17,614 nt of DNA, from NCBI GenBank assembly GCA_946482545.1, contig CAMLRX010000111.1, forward strand, positions 1 to 17,614. The letters are read 5' to 3'. The translations under genes and the position numbers were made by a program. Origin of the DNA: an uncultured Flavihumibacter sp. Its GTDB lineage: Bacteria; Bacteroidota; Bacteroidia; Chitinophagales; Chitinophagaceae. How positions within the stretch are numbered: the stretch's first letter is position 1; each line of letters starts with the position of its first letter. This document shows, piece by piece, positions 1 through 7,228 of the stretch. Below the pieces are notes generated by a model. It was not told where the DNA came from and ran no database searches. It saw only the letters and a list, made by a program, of their open reading frames with translations.

Positions 1-2
1 TG

Positions 3-434
3 AGCCTCAGCGCCCAGGCCAAAGTGCTCCGCGCTCTCCAGGAAGGAAAGATTACCAGGGTAGGAGCCGATAAAGACATCAGCGTGGATGTGCGCGTGAT
101 CGCCGCCACCAATAAGGACCTGCTGAAGGAAGTGGAAGACAAGAGCTTCCGCCTCGACCTTTACCACCGGCTTAGTGTGATATTGATCCATGTGCCTTCA
201 TTGAATGAAAGAAGACCCGATATTCCGTTGCTGGTAGACCGTTTCCTGGCCGATATCTGCGTTGATTATGGCATTTCTAAAAAGTCTATTGATGAAGGCG
301 CCATCAAAGGATTACAGGAATACAACTGGTCGGGCAACATCAGGGAACTCCGCAACGTGGTGGAGCGCCTGATCATTCTTTCAGGCAAAACCATCACGGA
401 TGAGGATGTGAAAAGTTATGTTTCTCCCCGCTAA
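3..434 (+). CDS. Sigma-54-dependent response regulator/activator, C-terminal part (5' truncated by window)
   Basis: This is the distal part of an AAA+ domain of the NtrC family, which remodels sigma-54 RNA polymerase using ATP. Reading from base 3 it encodes 143 residues. It begins just after where Walker B should lie (SLSAQAKVLRALQEG), then shows the sensor I segment RVIAATNKDL, the FRLDLYHRLSV segment typical of the family, and the sensor II helix WSGNIRELRNVVER. The protein stops about 22 residues after sensor II, at ...KSYVSPR, with no room for a Fis-type helix-turn-helix before the convergent gene that ends 8 bp away. The receiver domain, GAFTGA loop and Walker A would lie upstream of the window, so whether it is a two-component regulator is inference. 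HTH-less members of this family are known (for example FlgR of Helicobacter), so it need not be damaged. Confidence 0.9.
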   Translation, partial: SLSAQAKVLRALQEGKITRVGADKDISVDVRVIAATNKDLLKEVEDKSFRLDLYHRLSVILIHVPSLNERRPDIPLLVDRFLADICVDYGISKKSIDEGAIKGLQEYNWSGNIRELRNVVERLIILSGKTITDEDVKSYVSPR

Positions 435-442
435 AATATTGG

Positions 443-1321
443 TCAGATTCCGGGGTTCGACGCGAACACCGGAATCTCTTCCCTGGAAAGTGTTCTAAGG
501 TTCGGAAGTGAAAAGTCTATCTGGGTAGCCGGTTCACCTGCGATCACGACCTGTATGTCCGGGAATGTACCGCATAATTTCCGGAGGTATTCTTCCAGGC
601 TTCCTTCTGAAAAATGGGTGAGTACATGCAGGTAAAGGTGGCTGATCGGCTTCTGGTCGCAGTATGTTTTCAGTGCTTCCACCGAAACATTCTTCCCGAA
701 ATACACCGATGGGATACCGTTTTTTTTCAGGAGGTAGTGGGTGAGCAATAACGGTATTTCATGTTCTTCTCCTTCCGGAGTAAACAACAATATATTGGTA
801 TCTTCCTTTGGTGCGGGCTGGTCCAGCCCATCAATAGCAGTGATGATCTTTTTTTGGATCAGGTAGCTCACAAAATGTTCCTGTGCAGGAATAACGTGGT
901 TTGTGAGCCAAAGCAATCCTATCCGTTCGAGGAAAGGAAACAATACATACCGCAACGATTTTTCAAGGCCCATGTGCGCGATTACGCGGTGCGCGATCAT
1001 ATTGAAGCGGGTTTCTTCCAGGTCTATGCTGCATTCAATAAGCTGGTTGATCACCGATTCGTATTGGTCCGATCCGTTGAGGCGGCTGATGGCGCCCAGT
1101 ATTTCCTCGTCTTCCATGGCCGCGATCCTTGATATCTTGAAGCCCTGTTTGTACAGCACGTTCACCCGTAGAATGCGTTTCAGGTCGTCGTTGTCGTAGA
1201 ACCGGTGATTACTATCGCGGCGCCTTGCAGGGCACAGGCCATAACGCTGTTCCCAGATACGGAGGGTATGCGCTTTTATGCCGGTGAGGTTTTCTATGTC
1301 GCGAATGGTGAAACTATGCAT
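443..1321 (-). CDS. MerR-family regulator with B12-binding domain (CarH/LitR-like, putative light sensor)
   Basis: 292-residue transcription factor. Residues 1-70 are a MerR winged helix (FTIRDIENLTGIKAHTLRIW, then EQRYGL and HRFYDNDDL). A helical bundle follows (about 85-165) and then a Rossmann-like cobalamin-binding domain (about 174-292). The bundle carries W138-x9-E148-H149, the W-x9-EH signature of CarH that contacts adenosylcobalamin. H187 in the segment EGEEHEIP sits where the CarH lower axial histidine lies, although the usual final glycine of DxHxxG is proline here. CarH proteins repress in the dark as B12-bound tetramers and release DNA on illumination; that this one does so is inference. 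The ATG at 1321 gives the family-typical N-terminus MHSFTIRD. An in-frame ATG at 1360 would add 13 atypical residues and lies upstream of the likely promoter. No carotenoid, photolyase or cobalamin genes are in the window. Confidence 0.85.
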   Translation of the reverse strand: MHSFTIRDIENLTGIKAHTLRIWEQRYGLCPARRRDSNHRFYDNDDLKRILRVNVLYKQGFKISRIAAMEDEEILGAISRLNGSDQYESVINQLIECSIDLEETRFNMIAHRVIAHMGLEKSLRYVLFPFLERIGLLWLTNHVIPAQEHFVSYLIQKKIITAIDGLDQPAPKEDTNILLFTPEGEEHEIPLLLTHYLLKKNGIPSVYFGKNVSVEALKTYCDQKPISHLYLHVLTHFSEGSLEEYLRKLCGTFPDIQVVIAGEPATQIDFSLPNLRTLSREEIPVFASNPGI

Positions 1322-1330
1322 GCAGGGCCT

Positions 1331-1348
1331 TTGTACAAATTTTGTACA
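1331..1348 (-). promoter_or_regulatory. Tandem TTGTACA boxes at 11-bp spacing: probable autoregulatory operator of the CarH-like gene
   Basis: Two identical TTGTACA heptamers lie at 1331-1337 and 1342-1348, exactly 11 bp apart in the same orientation. Tandem 11-bp direct repeats are the known operator architecture of Thermus CarH. On the minus strand AAAATTTG (1343-1336) matches the Bacteroidota -7 consensus TAnnTTTG at all but the first base and lies across both boxes. A bound tetramer would therefore block transcription of the regulator's own gene, with a start near 1330 and a very short leader to the ATG at 1321. The repeats are seen directly. Their role is inferred. Confidence 0.55.
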
Positions 1349-1409
1349 TTTCCGTTGCATTTTTAAGAAAACTTTGTGCGCCGGAATAGTACTACCGGGT
1401 TTAATATGG

Positions 1410-1417
1410 TACTTTTG
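1410..1417 (+). promoter_or_regulatory. -7 promoter element of the signal peptidase gene
   Basis: TACTTTTG is a perfect match to the Bacteroidota -7 consensus TAnnTTTG. It would place the transcription start near 1424, about 17 nt before the ATG at 1441. No clear TTG is found 19-21 bp upstream, so only half of the promoter is supported. The element overlaps a partial third copy of the box seen upstream of the CarH-like gene (TTGTAC at 1415-1420). Confidence 0.4.
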
Positions 1418-1440
1418 TACGATTCAAAAATAGAATACTC

Positions 1441-2952
1441 ATGGCTATTGATCATTTGCTGGTCATTATTTTTATTTCGCTGCTGATCTGGTTGCTGCCG
1501 GCTTTCGGGGTGTCAAAGATGTTCGAAAAAGCGGGTGAGAAAGGCTGGAAAGCCTTCGTTCCTTTCTACAATACCTACACGATGCTCCAGGTGGCAGGAC
1601 GGCAGAAACATTGGGTGTACTGGCAATTGATCCCGGTGGTGGGCTGGTTCATCACCTTCGGTATTTATATTGAATTCGTGAAAGCTTATGGAAGGTTCGC
1701 GTTTTGGGAACATGCGTTGATTGTGCTTACGCTTGGCCTATATATGAATGTGATCGGCACCAATCAGCATGCACGTTTTATTGGTCCTGAAAAGGTGAAA
1801 CTGTATAAAAAATCGACCACACGGGAATGGGTAGATGCGGGCGTTTTTGCAATCGTGGCAGCTACGCTTATCCGTACGTTTATTTTCGAAGCGTACACCA
1901 TTCCAACACCTTCCATGGAAAAGACTTTGTTGGTGAACGATTTTCTTTTCGTGAGTAAAACGGCTTATGGTCCCCGTATTCCGAATACACCGTTGGCCAT
2001 GCCTTTCGTGCACCATACCATGCCCATCACAAAAGGAAAGTCGTACCTGGAATGGATCAAACTTCCTTATATCCGCTGGTTTGAGAGCCCGGTAAAAAGA
2101 AACGATGTGGTGGTATTCAATTTCCCGGTAGGTGATACCGTGATTAATAAAGATGAATTTCAATCCGCAATCACGTATTATGATGTGGTGCGGCAGATTG
2201 GCAGGGAAGAAGTGTTCCGCCGGGAAGATGATTTTCCGCTGGTGGTGCGTCCCGTAGATAAAAGAGAAAACTTCATTAAACGTTGTGTGGCCATTGCCGG
2301 AGATACGCTTGAAATAAAGAATGGTGTGGTTTGGGTGAATGGGAAAGTGAACGATGTGCCCATCCATTCTGAAATGCCTTATTACGTACAAACAAAAGGG
2401 CAGCCTTTGGACGAGGAAGTGATGCAAAGCGAATACGATGTGGACATGAACGATGCGTCCGAATTCACGAAGCTGGAGCAGCCCGGACTTTTCAGAATGC
2501 TGCTCACCGCGGAAGCAAAGGCGAAACTGGAGAAAAGCGGCGCGGTTACCAGTATTCAGGTGGCGAAGGATGAAGGCGGTTACATCTTCCCGTTCGATAC
2601 CCTGCACAACTGGAGCCAGGACGATTTCGGCCCTGTGATTCTTCCGAAGAAAGGAACCGCGATGCCGTTGAACGCGCAGAATTACAGCATCTACGAAAGA
2701 GCGATCCGGGTATACGAGGAACAGTCAATTGAAATGCGCAATGGGCAGATTTACATCAACAACCAACCCGCATCTTCCTATACGTTTAACATGAATTATT
2801 ACTGGATGATGGGCGACAACCGCCACAATTCAGCAGATTCAAGGTACTGGGGCTTCGTGCCGGAAGATCATATTGTGGGCAAGGCTTCACTGATCTGGTT
2901 CAGTTGGGAGAATGGTCCCCGCTGGAACCGGTTGTTCAGGAGCATTAAATAA
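1441..2952 (+). CDS. lepB: Signal peptidase I with extra N-terminal membrane domain
   Basis: 503 residues, much longer than the 324 of E. coli LepB. It is a membrane serine protease of family S26 that removes signal peptides from exported proteins. The catalytic serine is S158 in IPTPSMEKTLL, and the general-base lysine is K280 in NFIKRCVAIAGDTLEI. The conserved box GDNRHNSADSR spans 458-468. Three hydrophobic segments precede the usual anchor: about 5-24, 60-79 and 90-107, with a soluble stretch WKAFVPFYNTY between the first two. They resemble the small membrane domain fused to many Bacteroidota signal peptidases. The normal anchor is about 132-150. The S-to-K interval is 122 residues against about 55 in E. 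coli, and a further insertion separates K280 from the GDN box. All catalytic residues are present, so it should be active. It heads a plus-strand run with cytidine deaminase 31 bp downstream. Confidence 0.93.
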   Translation: MAIDHLLVIIFISLLIWLLPAFGVSKMFEKAGEKGWKAFVPFYNTYTMLQVAGRQKHWVYWQLIPVVGWFITFGIYIEFVKAYGRFAFWEHALIVLTLGLYMNVIGTNQHARFIGPEKVKLYKKSTTREWVDAGVFAIVAATLIRTFIFEAYTIPTPSMEKTLLVNDFLFVSKTAYGPRIPNTPLAMPFVHHTMPITKGKSYLEWIKLPYIRWFESPVKRNDVVVFNFPVGDTVINKDEFQSAITYYDVVRQIGREEVFRREDDFPLVVRPVDKRENFIKRCVAIAGDTLEIKNGVVWVNGKVNDVPIHSEMPYYVQTKGQPLDEEVMQSEYDVDMNDASEFTKLEQPGLFRMLLTAEAKAKLEKSGAVTSIQVAKDEGGYIFPFDTLHNWSQDDFGPVILPKKGTAMPLNAQNYSIYERAIRVYEEQSIEMRNGQIYINNQPASSYTFNMNYYWMMGDNRHNSADSRYWGFVPEDHIVGKASLIWFSWENGPRWNRLFRSIK

Positions 2953-2983
2953 TTTTCTTCCCGATTCTATATAAAACCGCGCC

Positions 2984-3469
2984 GTGCAGCAAAAAAAACA
3001 GGATTTCACCTACACCGTTTACACCTCCGCCAACGAATTGCCGGAGCGCTACGCGTGGTTGCTGAACGAGGCGCGGGAAGTAACCGATCAGGCTTACGCG
3101 CCCTACTCACGGTTCCAGGTAGGCGCAGTAGCATTGCTCACCAATGGCGAAGTGGTCGCAGGTTCGAACCAGGAAAATGCATCGTTTCCCGTTGGGTTAT
3201 GCGCGGAACGTGTACTGCTTTCCGCCGCTACTTCATTGTATCCCAATGTTGCTATTGAGGCCATCGCTATCAGCTATTTCAACAACAATGGTGAAAGCAA
3301 CCGGCCCATTTCTCCCTGCGGCATTTGTCGGCAGTCTTTGCAGGAGTTTGAGCAACGCCGTAAACATCCCATAAAGCTGATACTCGGCGGCATGGAAGGA
3401 GAGGTGATCGTGATTGAAAGTGCAGGCAGTTTGCTGCCCCTTAGTTTTACTTCCGAAAACCTTTTGTAG
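2984..3469 (+). CDS. cdd: Cytidine deaminase
   Basis: 161-residue homotetramer-type cytidine deaminase, which converts cytidine and deoxycytidine to uridine and deoxyuridine in pyrimidine salvage. The zinc site is complete: C73-A-E75 (E75 being the proton shuttle) in GLCAERVLL, and C112 and C115 in PCGICRQ. The substrate-side motif YSRFQVGAVALL lies upstream of it. The start is GTG at 2984. No in-frame ATG occurs before the conserved core, so the GTG is the only plausible start that retains the N-terminal helix. It lies 31 bp after the signal peptidase gene, with no visible promoter between, and abuts the next ORF, so cotranscription is likely. Confidence 0.93.
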   Translation: MQQKKQDFTYTVYTSANELPERYAWLLNEAREVTDQAYAPYSRFQVGAVALLTNGEVVAGSNQENASFPVGLCAERVLLSAATSLYPNVAIEAIAISYFNNNGESNRPISPCGICRQSLQEFEQRRKHPIKLILGGMEGEVIVIESAGSLLPLSFTSENLL

Positions 3470-3961
3470 ATGGCAGAGGAACATCCATATCCTTTACCGG
3501 CTTCCTGGGAAAAAACGGCGGCTGAACATGCGAAACGTTACAAGCAATGGCTGCAACGTGCGAACGTGAAGAAGGTAATGAAGGAACTGCCCGATCTGCA
3601 CGAGGATGCTTTCAGTAAAATCAATTGTCTCGCCTGCGCCCGCTGTTGCAGAAATTATTCTCCCCGCTTTAAAACGCCGGATATCAAAAGAATTTCAAAG
3701 AGCCTCCGGATGAAGGAGTCTGCATTCATCGATACCTACCTTCGTTTGGATGAAGACGGGGATTATGTGGTGAAAAGCAGTCCCTGTCCGTTTATTGGTG
3801 ATGATAATGCCTGTTCGATTTATGAAGATCGTCCATCGGATTGCGCCAGGTATCCATATACCGACGAGGATGTATTGGTGAAGCGTCCTGCGTTAACGTT
3901 GAAGAATACAACGGTATGTCCCGCAGTGTTTTATGTGATGGAAGAATTAAGCGGTAAGTAA
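3470..3961 (+). CDS. YkgJ-type cysteine-cluster protein (putative metal-binding, function unknown)
   Basis: 163 residues with eight cysteines in the pattern of the YkgJ/zinc-or-iron-chelating family: C53-x2-C56-x2-C59-C60, then C106 in SPCPF, C115 in ACSIYEDRP, C125 in DCARYPY and C150 in TVCP. These probably bind a metal or Fe-S cluster. The biochemical role of the family is not firmly established. The N-terminal 45 residues are charged and helical and hold no cysteine. The ATG follows the last base of the cytidine deaminase stop codon, so translational coupling is likely. The gene ends 14 bp before a perfect inverted repeat that probably terminates transcription. Confidence 0.8.
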   Translation: MAEEHPYPLPASWEKTAAEHAKRYKQWLQRANVKKVMKELPDLHEDAFSKINCLACARCCRNYSPRFKTPDIKRISKSLRMKESAFIDTYLRLDEDGDYVVKSSPCPFIGDDNACSIYEDRPSDCARYPYTDEDVLVKRPALTLKNTTVCPAVFYVMEELSGK

Positions 3962-3975
3962 GGCTTACCTTAAAA

Positions 3976-4049
3976 ACTTTGCGCCTCCGCGCCTTTGCGA
4001 GAAAAATATTAATGAAAGGATATCTCGCAAAGGCGCGGAGGCGCAAAGT
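3976..4049. repeat. Perfect 27-bp inverted repeat between convergent genes (REP-like, likely bidirectional terminator)
   Basis: The arms 3976-4002 and 4023-4049 are exact reverse complements over 27 bp, with a 20-nt AT-rich loop. Each arm is built from the GC-rich words TTTGCGCCT and GCGCCTTTGCG. The two flanking genes converge on it, so a bidirectional terminator or mRNA-end stabiliser is plausible. The arm sequence resembles dispersed intergenic repeats of the 'CTTTGCGCCTTTGCG' kind that I recall from Bacteroidota genomes. Whether it recurs in this genome cannot be tested here. Confidence 0.85.
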
Positions 4050-4079
4050 GAAACCTTGGGAATAGGATAGCCCCTGGTG

Positions 4080-5390
4080 CTACTTTCTGATCTTATGTCC
4101 TTTCACAGCAAAGTATAGTATATACAAATAGCAGGGGAGAATGCTTATAAAGAAGGCCAGTTGAAAATTCACTCCTGCCTCATCTTTCAGGAAACCATAC
4201 AACAGTGGCCAGATGGCACCTCCGGCGATACCCATTACCATAATGGCTGATCCTGTTTTGGTGAACCTGCCGAGGTCTTTGATGCCCAGCGGGAAAATGG
4301 CGGGCCACATCAGGGAGTTGGCGAGTCCCAGCAAAGCCACGAATATCACGGAAGTATAACCGCTGGTGAGGAAGGCGCCTATGGTGAAAATGATACCAAG
4401 GATGGCGCAGATGCGCAAGGCTGCCTGTTGTGTAATGTATTTCGGAATGGTTACAATGCCTATGGCATAACCGGCCATCATGCCACCCAAAGTGAGGGTG
4501 GTAAAGTACTTGGCGATGTCGGCGCTGATGCCGAGTTCTTTCCCGTAAGTGCCGATAATATCTCCTGCCATTACTTCAGCGGCCACATATACGAATATGC
4601 AGAAAGCGCCGAGAAAAAGGTGTGGAAACTGGAATATACTGGTTTTGGTGGTTTTTACGGCAGCGGTTGGATCAACCGGTTCTTCGGCGTCCACATTGAT
4701 TTCGGGAAGCTTGGAAAGTTTTACCACCAGTGCAAAGGCCGCGAACAATATCGCAAGTACAATATAGGGTGTATTTACACGACCAACCACTTCGTTCAGC
4801 AGCGCTTCTCTTTCCGCAACGGTGGTGGCGGCGTTGTTGATCTTGGCTTCTATCGCTTCAGAATTTTTAAGGAACAGGGTGCCCATCACGATCGGCACGA
4901 TCATGCCGGCGAACTTGTTGCACAATCCCATGATGCTGATCCTTTTGGCCGCGCTTTCAATGGGTCCGATAATGCTGATGTATGGGTTTGATGCGGTTTG
5001 CAGCAGGGATAATGCTGCGCCCTGCACGAAAAGTCCGGTAAGGAACATGCCGAATGCGCGGGAATCTGCAGCGGGCAGGAAAATCAGTGAGCCCAGCGCG
5101 AGAATCAGGAGACCCACAACAATACCATTTTTGAACCCCATTTTTTTGAGCAGCCACGACGAGGGCAACGCCAGGAAAAAGTAGGCCATGTAGGAAGCGA
5201 ATGTCACCAGGAATGCCTGTAAGTCTGATTCCAGGCCGCAGGCCAGCTTAAGGAAGGGGATCAGCGTGCTGTTGGCCCAGGTTACGAATCCGAAAATAAA
5301 AAACAAAGCGCCGATCATGAGCATCGGCAATAAATTACTTTTCTTTTCACCAGTCGAGGAAACAGAAGCAGTTGAAGTAATGGTTGACAT
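4080..5390 (-). CDS. Sugar:proton symporter, MFS FucP/GluP family
   Basis: 436-residue membrane protein with about 12 hydrophobic segments, of the fucose/glucose-galactose/N-acetylglucosamine symporter branch of the MFS. Supporting stretches are FFIFGFVTWANSTLIPFLK in TM1, the loop LLKKMGFKNGIVVGL between TM2 and TM3, LLQTASNPYISIIGP in the N-half, and FVYVAAEVMAGD in TM7. The soluble N-tail is about 20 residues and rich in Ser and Thr. Length is normal for the family. The substrate cannot be fixed from sequence alone: glucose, galactose, fucose or GlcNAc are all possible. It diverges from a second family member across a 281-bp intergenic region and converges on the cysteine-cluster gene. Confidence 0.88.
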   Translation of the reverse strand: MSTITSTASVSSTGEKKSNLLPMLMIGALFFIFGFVTWANSTLIPFLKLACGLESDLQAFLVTFASYMAYFFLALPSSWLLKKMGFKNGIVVGLLILALGSLIFLPAADSRAFGMFLTGLFVQGAALSLLQTASNPYISIIGPIESAAKRISIMGLCNKFAGMIVPIVMGTLFLKNSEAIEAKINNAATTVAEREALLNEVVGRVNTPYIVLAILFAAFALVVKLSKLPEINVDAEEPVDPTAAVKTTKTSIFQFPHLFLGAFCIFVYVAAEVMAGDIIGTYGKELGISADIAKYFTTLTLGGMMAGYAIGIVTIPKYITQQAALRICAILGIIFTIGAFLTSGYTSVIFVALLGLANSLMWPAIFPLGIKDLGRFTKTGSAIMVMGIAGGAIWPLLYGFLKDEAGVNFQLAFFISILPCYLYILYFAVKGHKIRK

Positions 5391-5457
5391 TGATTTTGAA
5401 AATTTTCCCGAACATAAACAACAATCCGCATTTTCCGATCAAAACCCGCAAAATCCC

Positions 5458-5469
5458 ACAAACGTTTGT
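5458..5469. promoter_or_regulatory. Palindrome ACAAACGTTTGT in the divergent transporter promoter region
   Basis: A perfect 12-bp palindrome, 68 bp upstream of the minus-strand transporter ATG and 203 bp upstream of the plus-strand one. Its core AAACGTTT is the core of many LacI/GalR-family operators, which makes a sugar-responsive repressor site plausible. No such regulator lies in the window. A second inverted repeat, TTGGGA-7 bp-TCCCAA, lies at 5550-5568. I found no convincing full promoter for either gene. Confidence 0.4.
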
Positions 5470-5671
5470 CTTGCAACCCGCCATGGGAGCGGGAAACGCT
5501 GTAAGTGTAGAAAGTGTAATTCCTAACGGATTGTAAATATTGAAGTTAATTGGGACGAATTTTCCCAAATTGCGCACGCGAACGTTACAAAACGATGCGG
5601 GACAACGCTTAACTTCGCGGCAACGAGCACTCAAAATCAACCAAATTCAACCAACCAACAAAAGCTTGCGT

Positions 5672-7189
5672 ATGAATGCGCCAACAAAATGGTCACAGTT
5701 CGGAACCCTGATTTCCGTATTCTTTTTCTGGGGCTTCGTGGCCGCCAGCAACGATATTCTCATCCCCGTTTTCAAAAGTAAATTCAACCTGGAGCAATGG
5801 CAGAGCCAGTTGGTAGCCTTTGCGTTTTACGTGGCCTATACCGTTGGTTCTATTATTTACCTCGGTATTTCCAAGGCAATGGGCGGTGATTTTCTGAATA
5901 AAGTAGGGTATAAAAACGGTATCGCGATCGGTCTGATCATTTCAGCGATCGGAACATTGTTGTTTTACCCGGCAGCCAATAATTCCTCTTTTGCGCTGAT
6001 GATTACCGGGCTTTTTGTGGTGGCGCTCGGTTTCTCCCTGCAACAGATCGCGGCCAACCCGCTGGCTATCGTGATCGGTGATCCGAAAACCGGGTCGCAG
6101 CGCCTGACCATGGCCGGTGGAGTGAACAACTTCGGTACCACCATCGGACCGCTGCTCGTGAGCTTCGCCATCTTCGGAAGTGTGACCGGCGCCAATACGG
6201 AGGCCAGCATAGAAAGCGTTAAAGTGCCTTACCTGATACTGGGCGCGGCATTTATACTGGTGGCCATCTTCTTTAAATTTTCCTCGATCCCCAATAAAAT
6301 TGACCTGGAAGAAGTGGCGGAAGAAGAAGCCATCAACGACGAAAAGATCCTCCATAAAAAATCTGCTATCGCCTATCCCCAGCTATGGATGGGCATGATC
6401 GCCATCTTCGTGTATGTAGGGGTGGAAGTAGCTACCGCCAGTAACCTGCCGGAATACCTGCGCCAGCAGATTGCCGTACTGGACGGGAAATATGTACTGA
6501 AATCGCTCAACCTTCCCGGCGCATTGCCTTTCACCGATGATATGAACGCGCCCTTCATTTCCCTGTACTGGGCCAGTTTGATGATCGGCCGCTGGACCGG
6601 CGCTGTAGGCGCTTTTGACGTAAGTGCGGGCACAAAAAAAATCCTGGGTTTCTTCATGCCTTACCTCGCATTCGCCATATTCCTGCTCGTGAACACCATC
6701 GCCAAACACGATGTTTCCAGCTTTTATGTTTATGGTTTCGTGATCCTCGCCATGATCGCGGGAGATATTTTAAGCAAAGGTAATCCTGCGCGCATGCTGC
6801 TGCTTTTCTCCATCATGGGTACCATCGCATTGTTCGTGGGTATGCTCACGGGGGGAATGGTAAGTGTGTATGCATTTATAAGTGTAGGTTTGTTCTGCAG
6901 TACGCTCTGGCCCTGCATCTTCACGCTGGCTGTGGCTGGTCTCGGCAAGCATACCAACCAGGGCAGCAGTTTCCTGATTATGATGATTATGGGCGGAGGT
7001 TTCATCAGTGTATTGCAGGGTGTGGTGGCCGATGATGCTATTCTGGGGATCAAATGGTCGTATCTTGTGGGCGCGGCATGTTTCCTTTACCTGGCATTCT
7101 ATGCCTGGAAAGTGAAGGGTATTCTGAAGACGCAGGGGATCGATTACGATGCCGCCAACGCGCCTTCCGCAAGTGGAAAAGGACATTGA
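5672..7189 (+). CDS. Sugar:proton symporter, MFS FucP/GluP family, long form
   Basis: 505 residues from ATG 5672. The open frame extends back to 5540, but those extra 44 residues are polar, unlike the family, and probably non-coding leader. The start MNAPTKWSQFGTL runs straight into TM1 (FFFWGFVAASNDILIPVFK). Other family features are NKVGYKNGIAIGL after TM2, LQQIAANPLAIVIGD, and FVYVGVEVATASNLPEYL in TM7. It is homologous to the divergent transporter but about 70 residues longer. Part of the difference is an insertion of about 30 residues at roughly 264-293, between TM7 and TM8. The ROK kinase gene begins 70 bp downstream, which suggests import of a hexose that is then phosphorylated. The exact sugar is not determined. 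Confidence 0.87.
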   Translation: MNAPTKWSQFGTLISVFFFWGFVAASNDILIPVFKSKFNLEQWQSQLVAFAFYVAYTVGSIIYLGISKAMGGDFLNKVGYKNGIAIGLIISAIGTLLFYPAANNSSFALMITGLFVVALGFSLQQIAANPLAIVIGDPKTGSQRLTMAGGVNNFGTTIGPLLVSFAIFGSVTGANTEASIESVKVPYLILGAAFILVAIFFKFSSIPNKIDLEEVAEEEAINDEKILHKKSAIAYPQLWMGMIAIFVYVGVEVATASNLPEYLRQQIAVLDGKYVLKSLNLPGALPFTDDMNAPFISLYWASLMIGRWTGAVGAFDVSAGTKKILGFFMPYLAFAIFLLVNTIAKHDVSSFYVYGFVILAMIAGDILSKGNPARMLLLFSIMGTIALFVGMLTGGMVSVYAFISVGLFCSTLWPCIFTLAVAGLGKHTNQGSSFLIMMIMGGGFISVLQGVVADDAILGIKWSYLVGAACFLYLAFYAWKVKGILKTQGIDYDAANAPSASGKGH

Positions 7190-7228
7190 AGTGATTTTTT
7201 TTGGGAAGAAAGGAATTCTGTAATAACT

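Noticed and set aside
1738..2607. A 289-codon open frame antisense to signal peptidase I
   Set aside because: It is opposite a gene with all catalytic motifs intact. Its translation is rich in His, Phe and Arg with no recognisable domain, as expected of a shadow frame.
3976..4049. Considered as a CRISPR repeat pair or a tRNA-like fold
   Set aside because: There is only one inverted pair, no direct repeat-spacer series and no cas genes. The stem is a single long hairpin, not a cloverleaf.
5540..5671. N-terminal extension of the longer MFS transporter from the upstream in-frame start
   Set aside because: The 44 residues are polar and Arg/Gln/Asn-rich, lack family similarity and sit in the shared regulatory region. 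ATG 5672 begins right before TM1.
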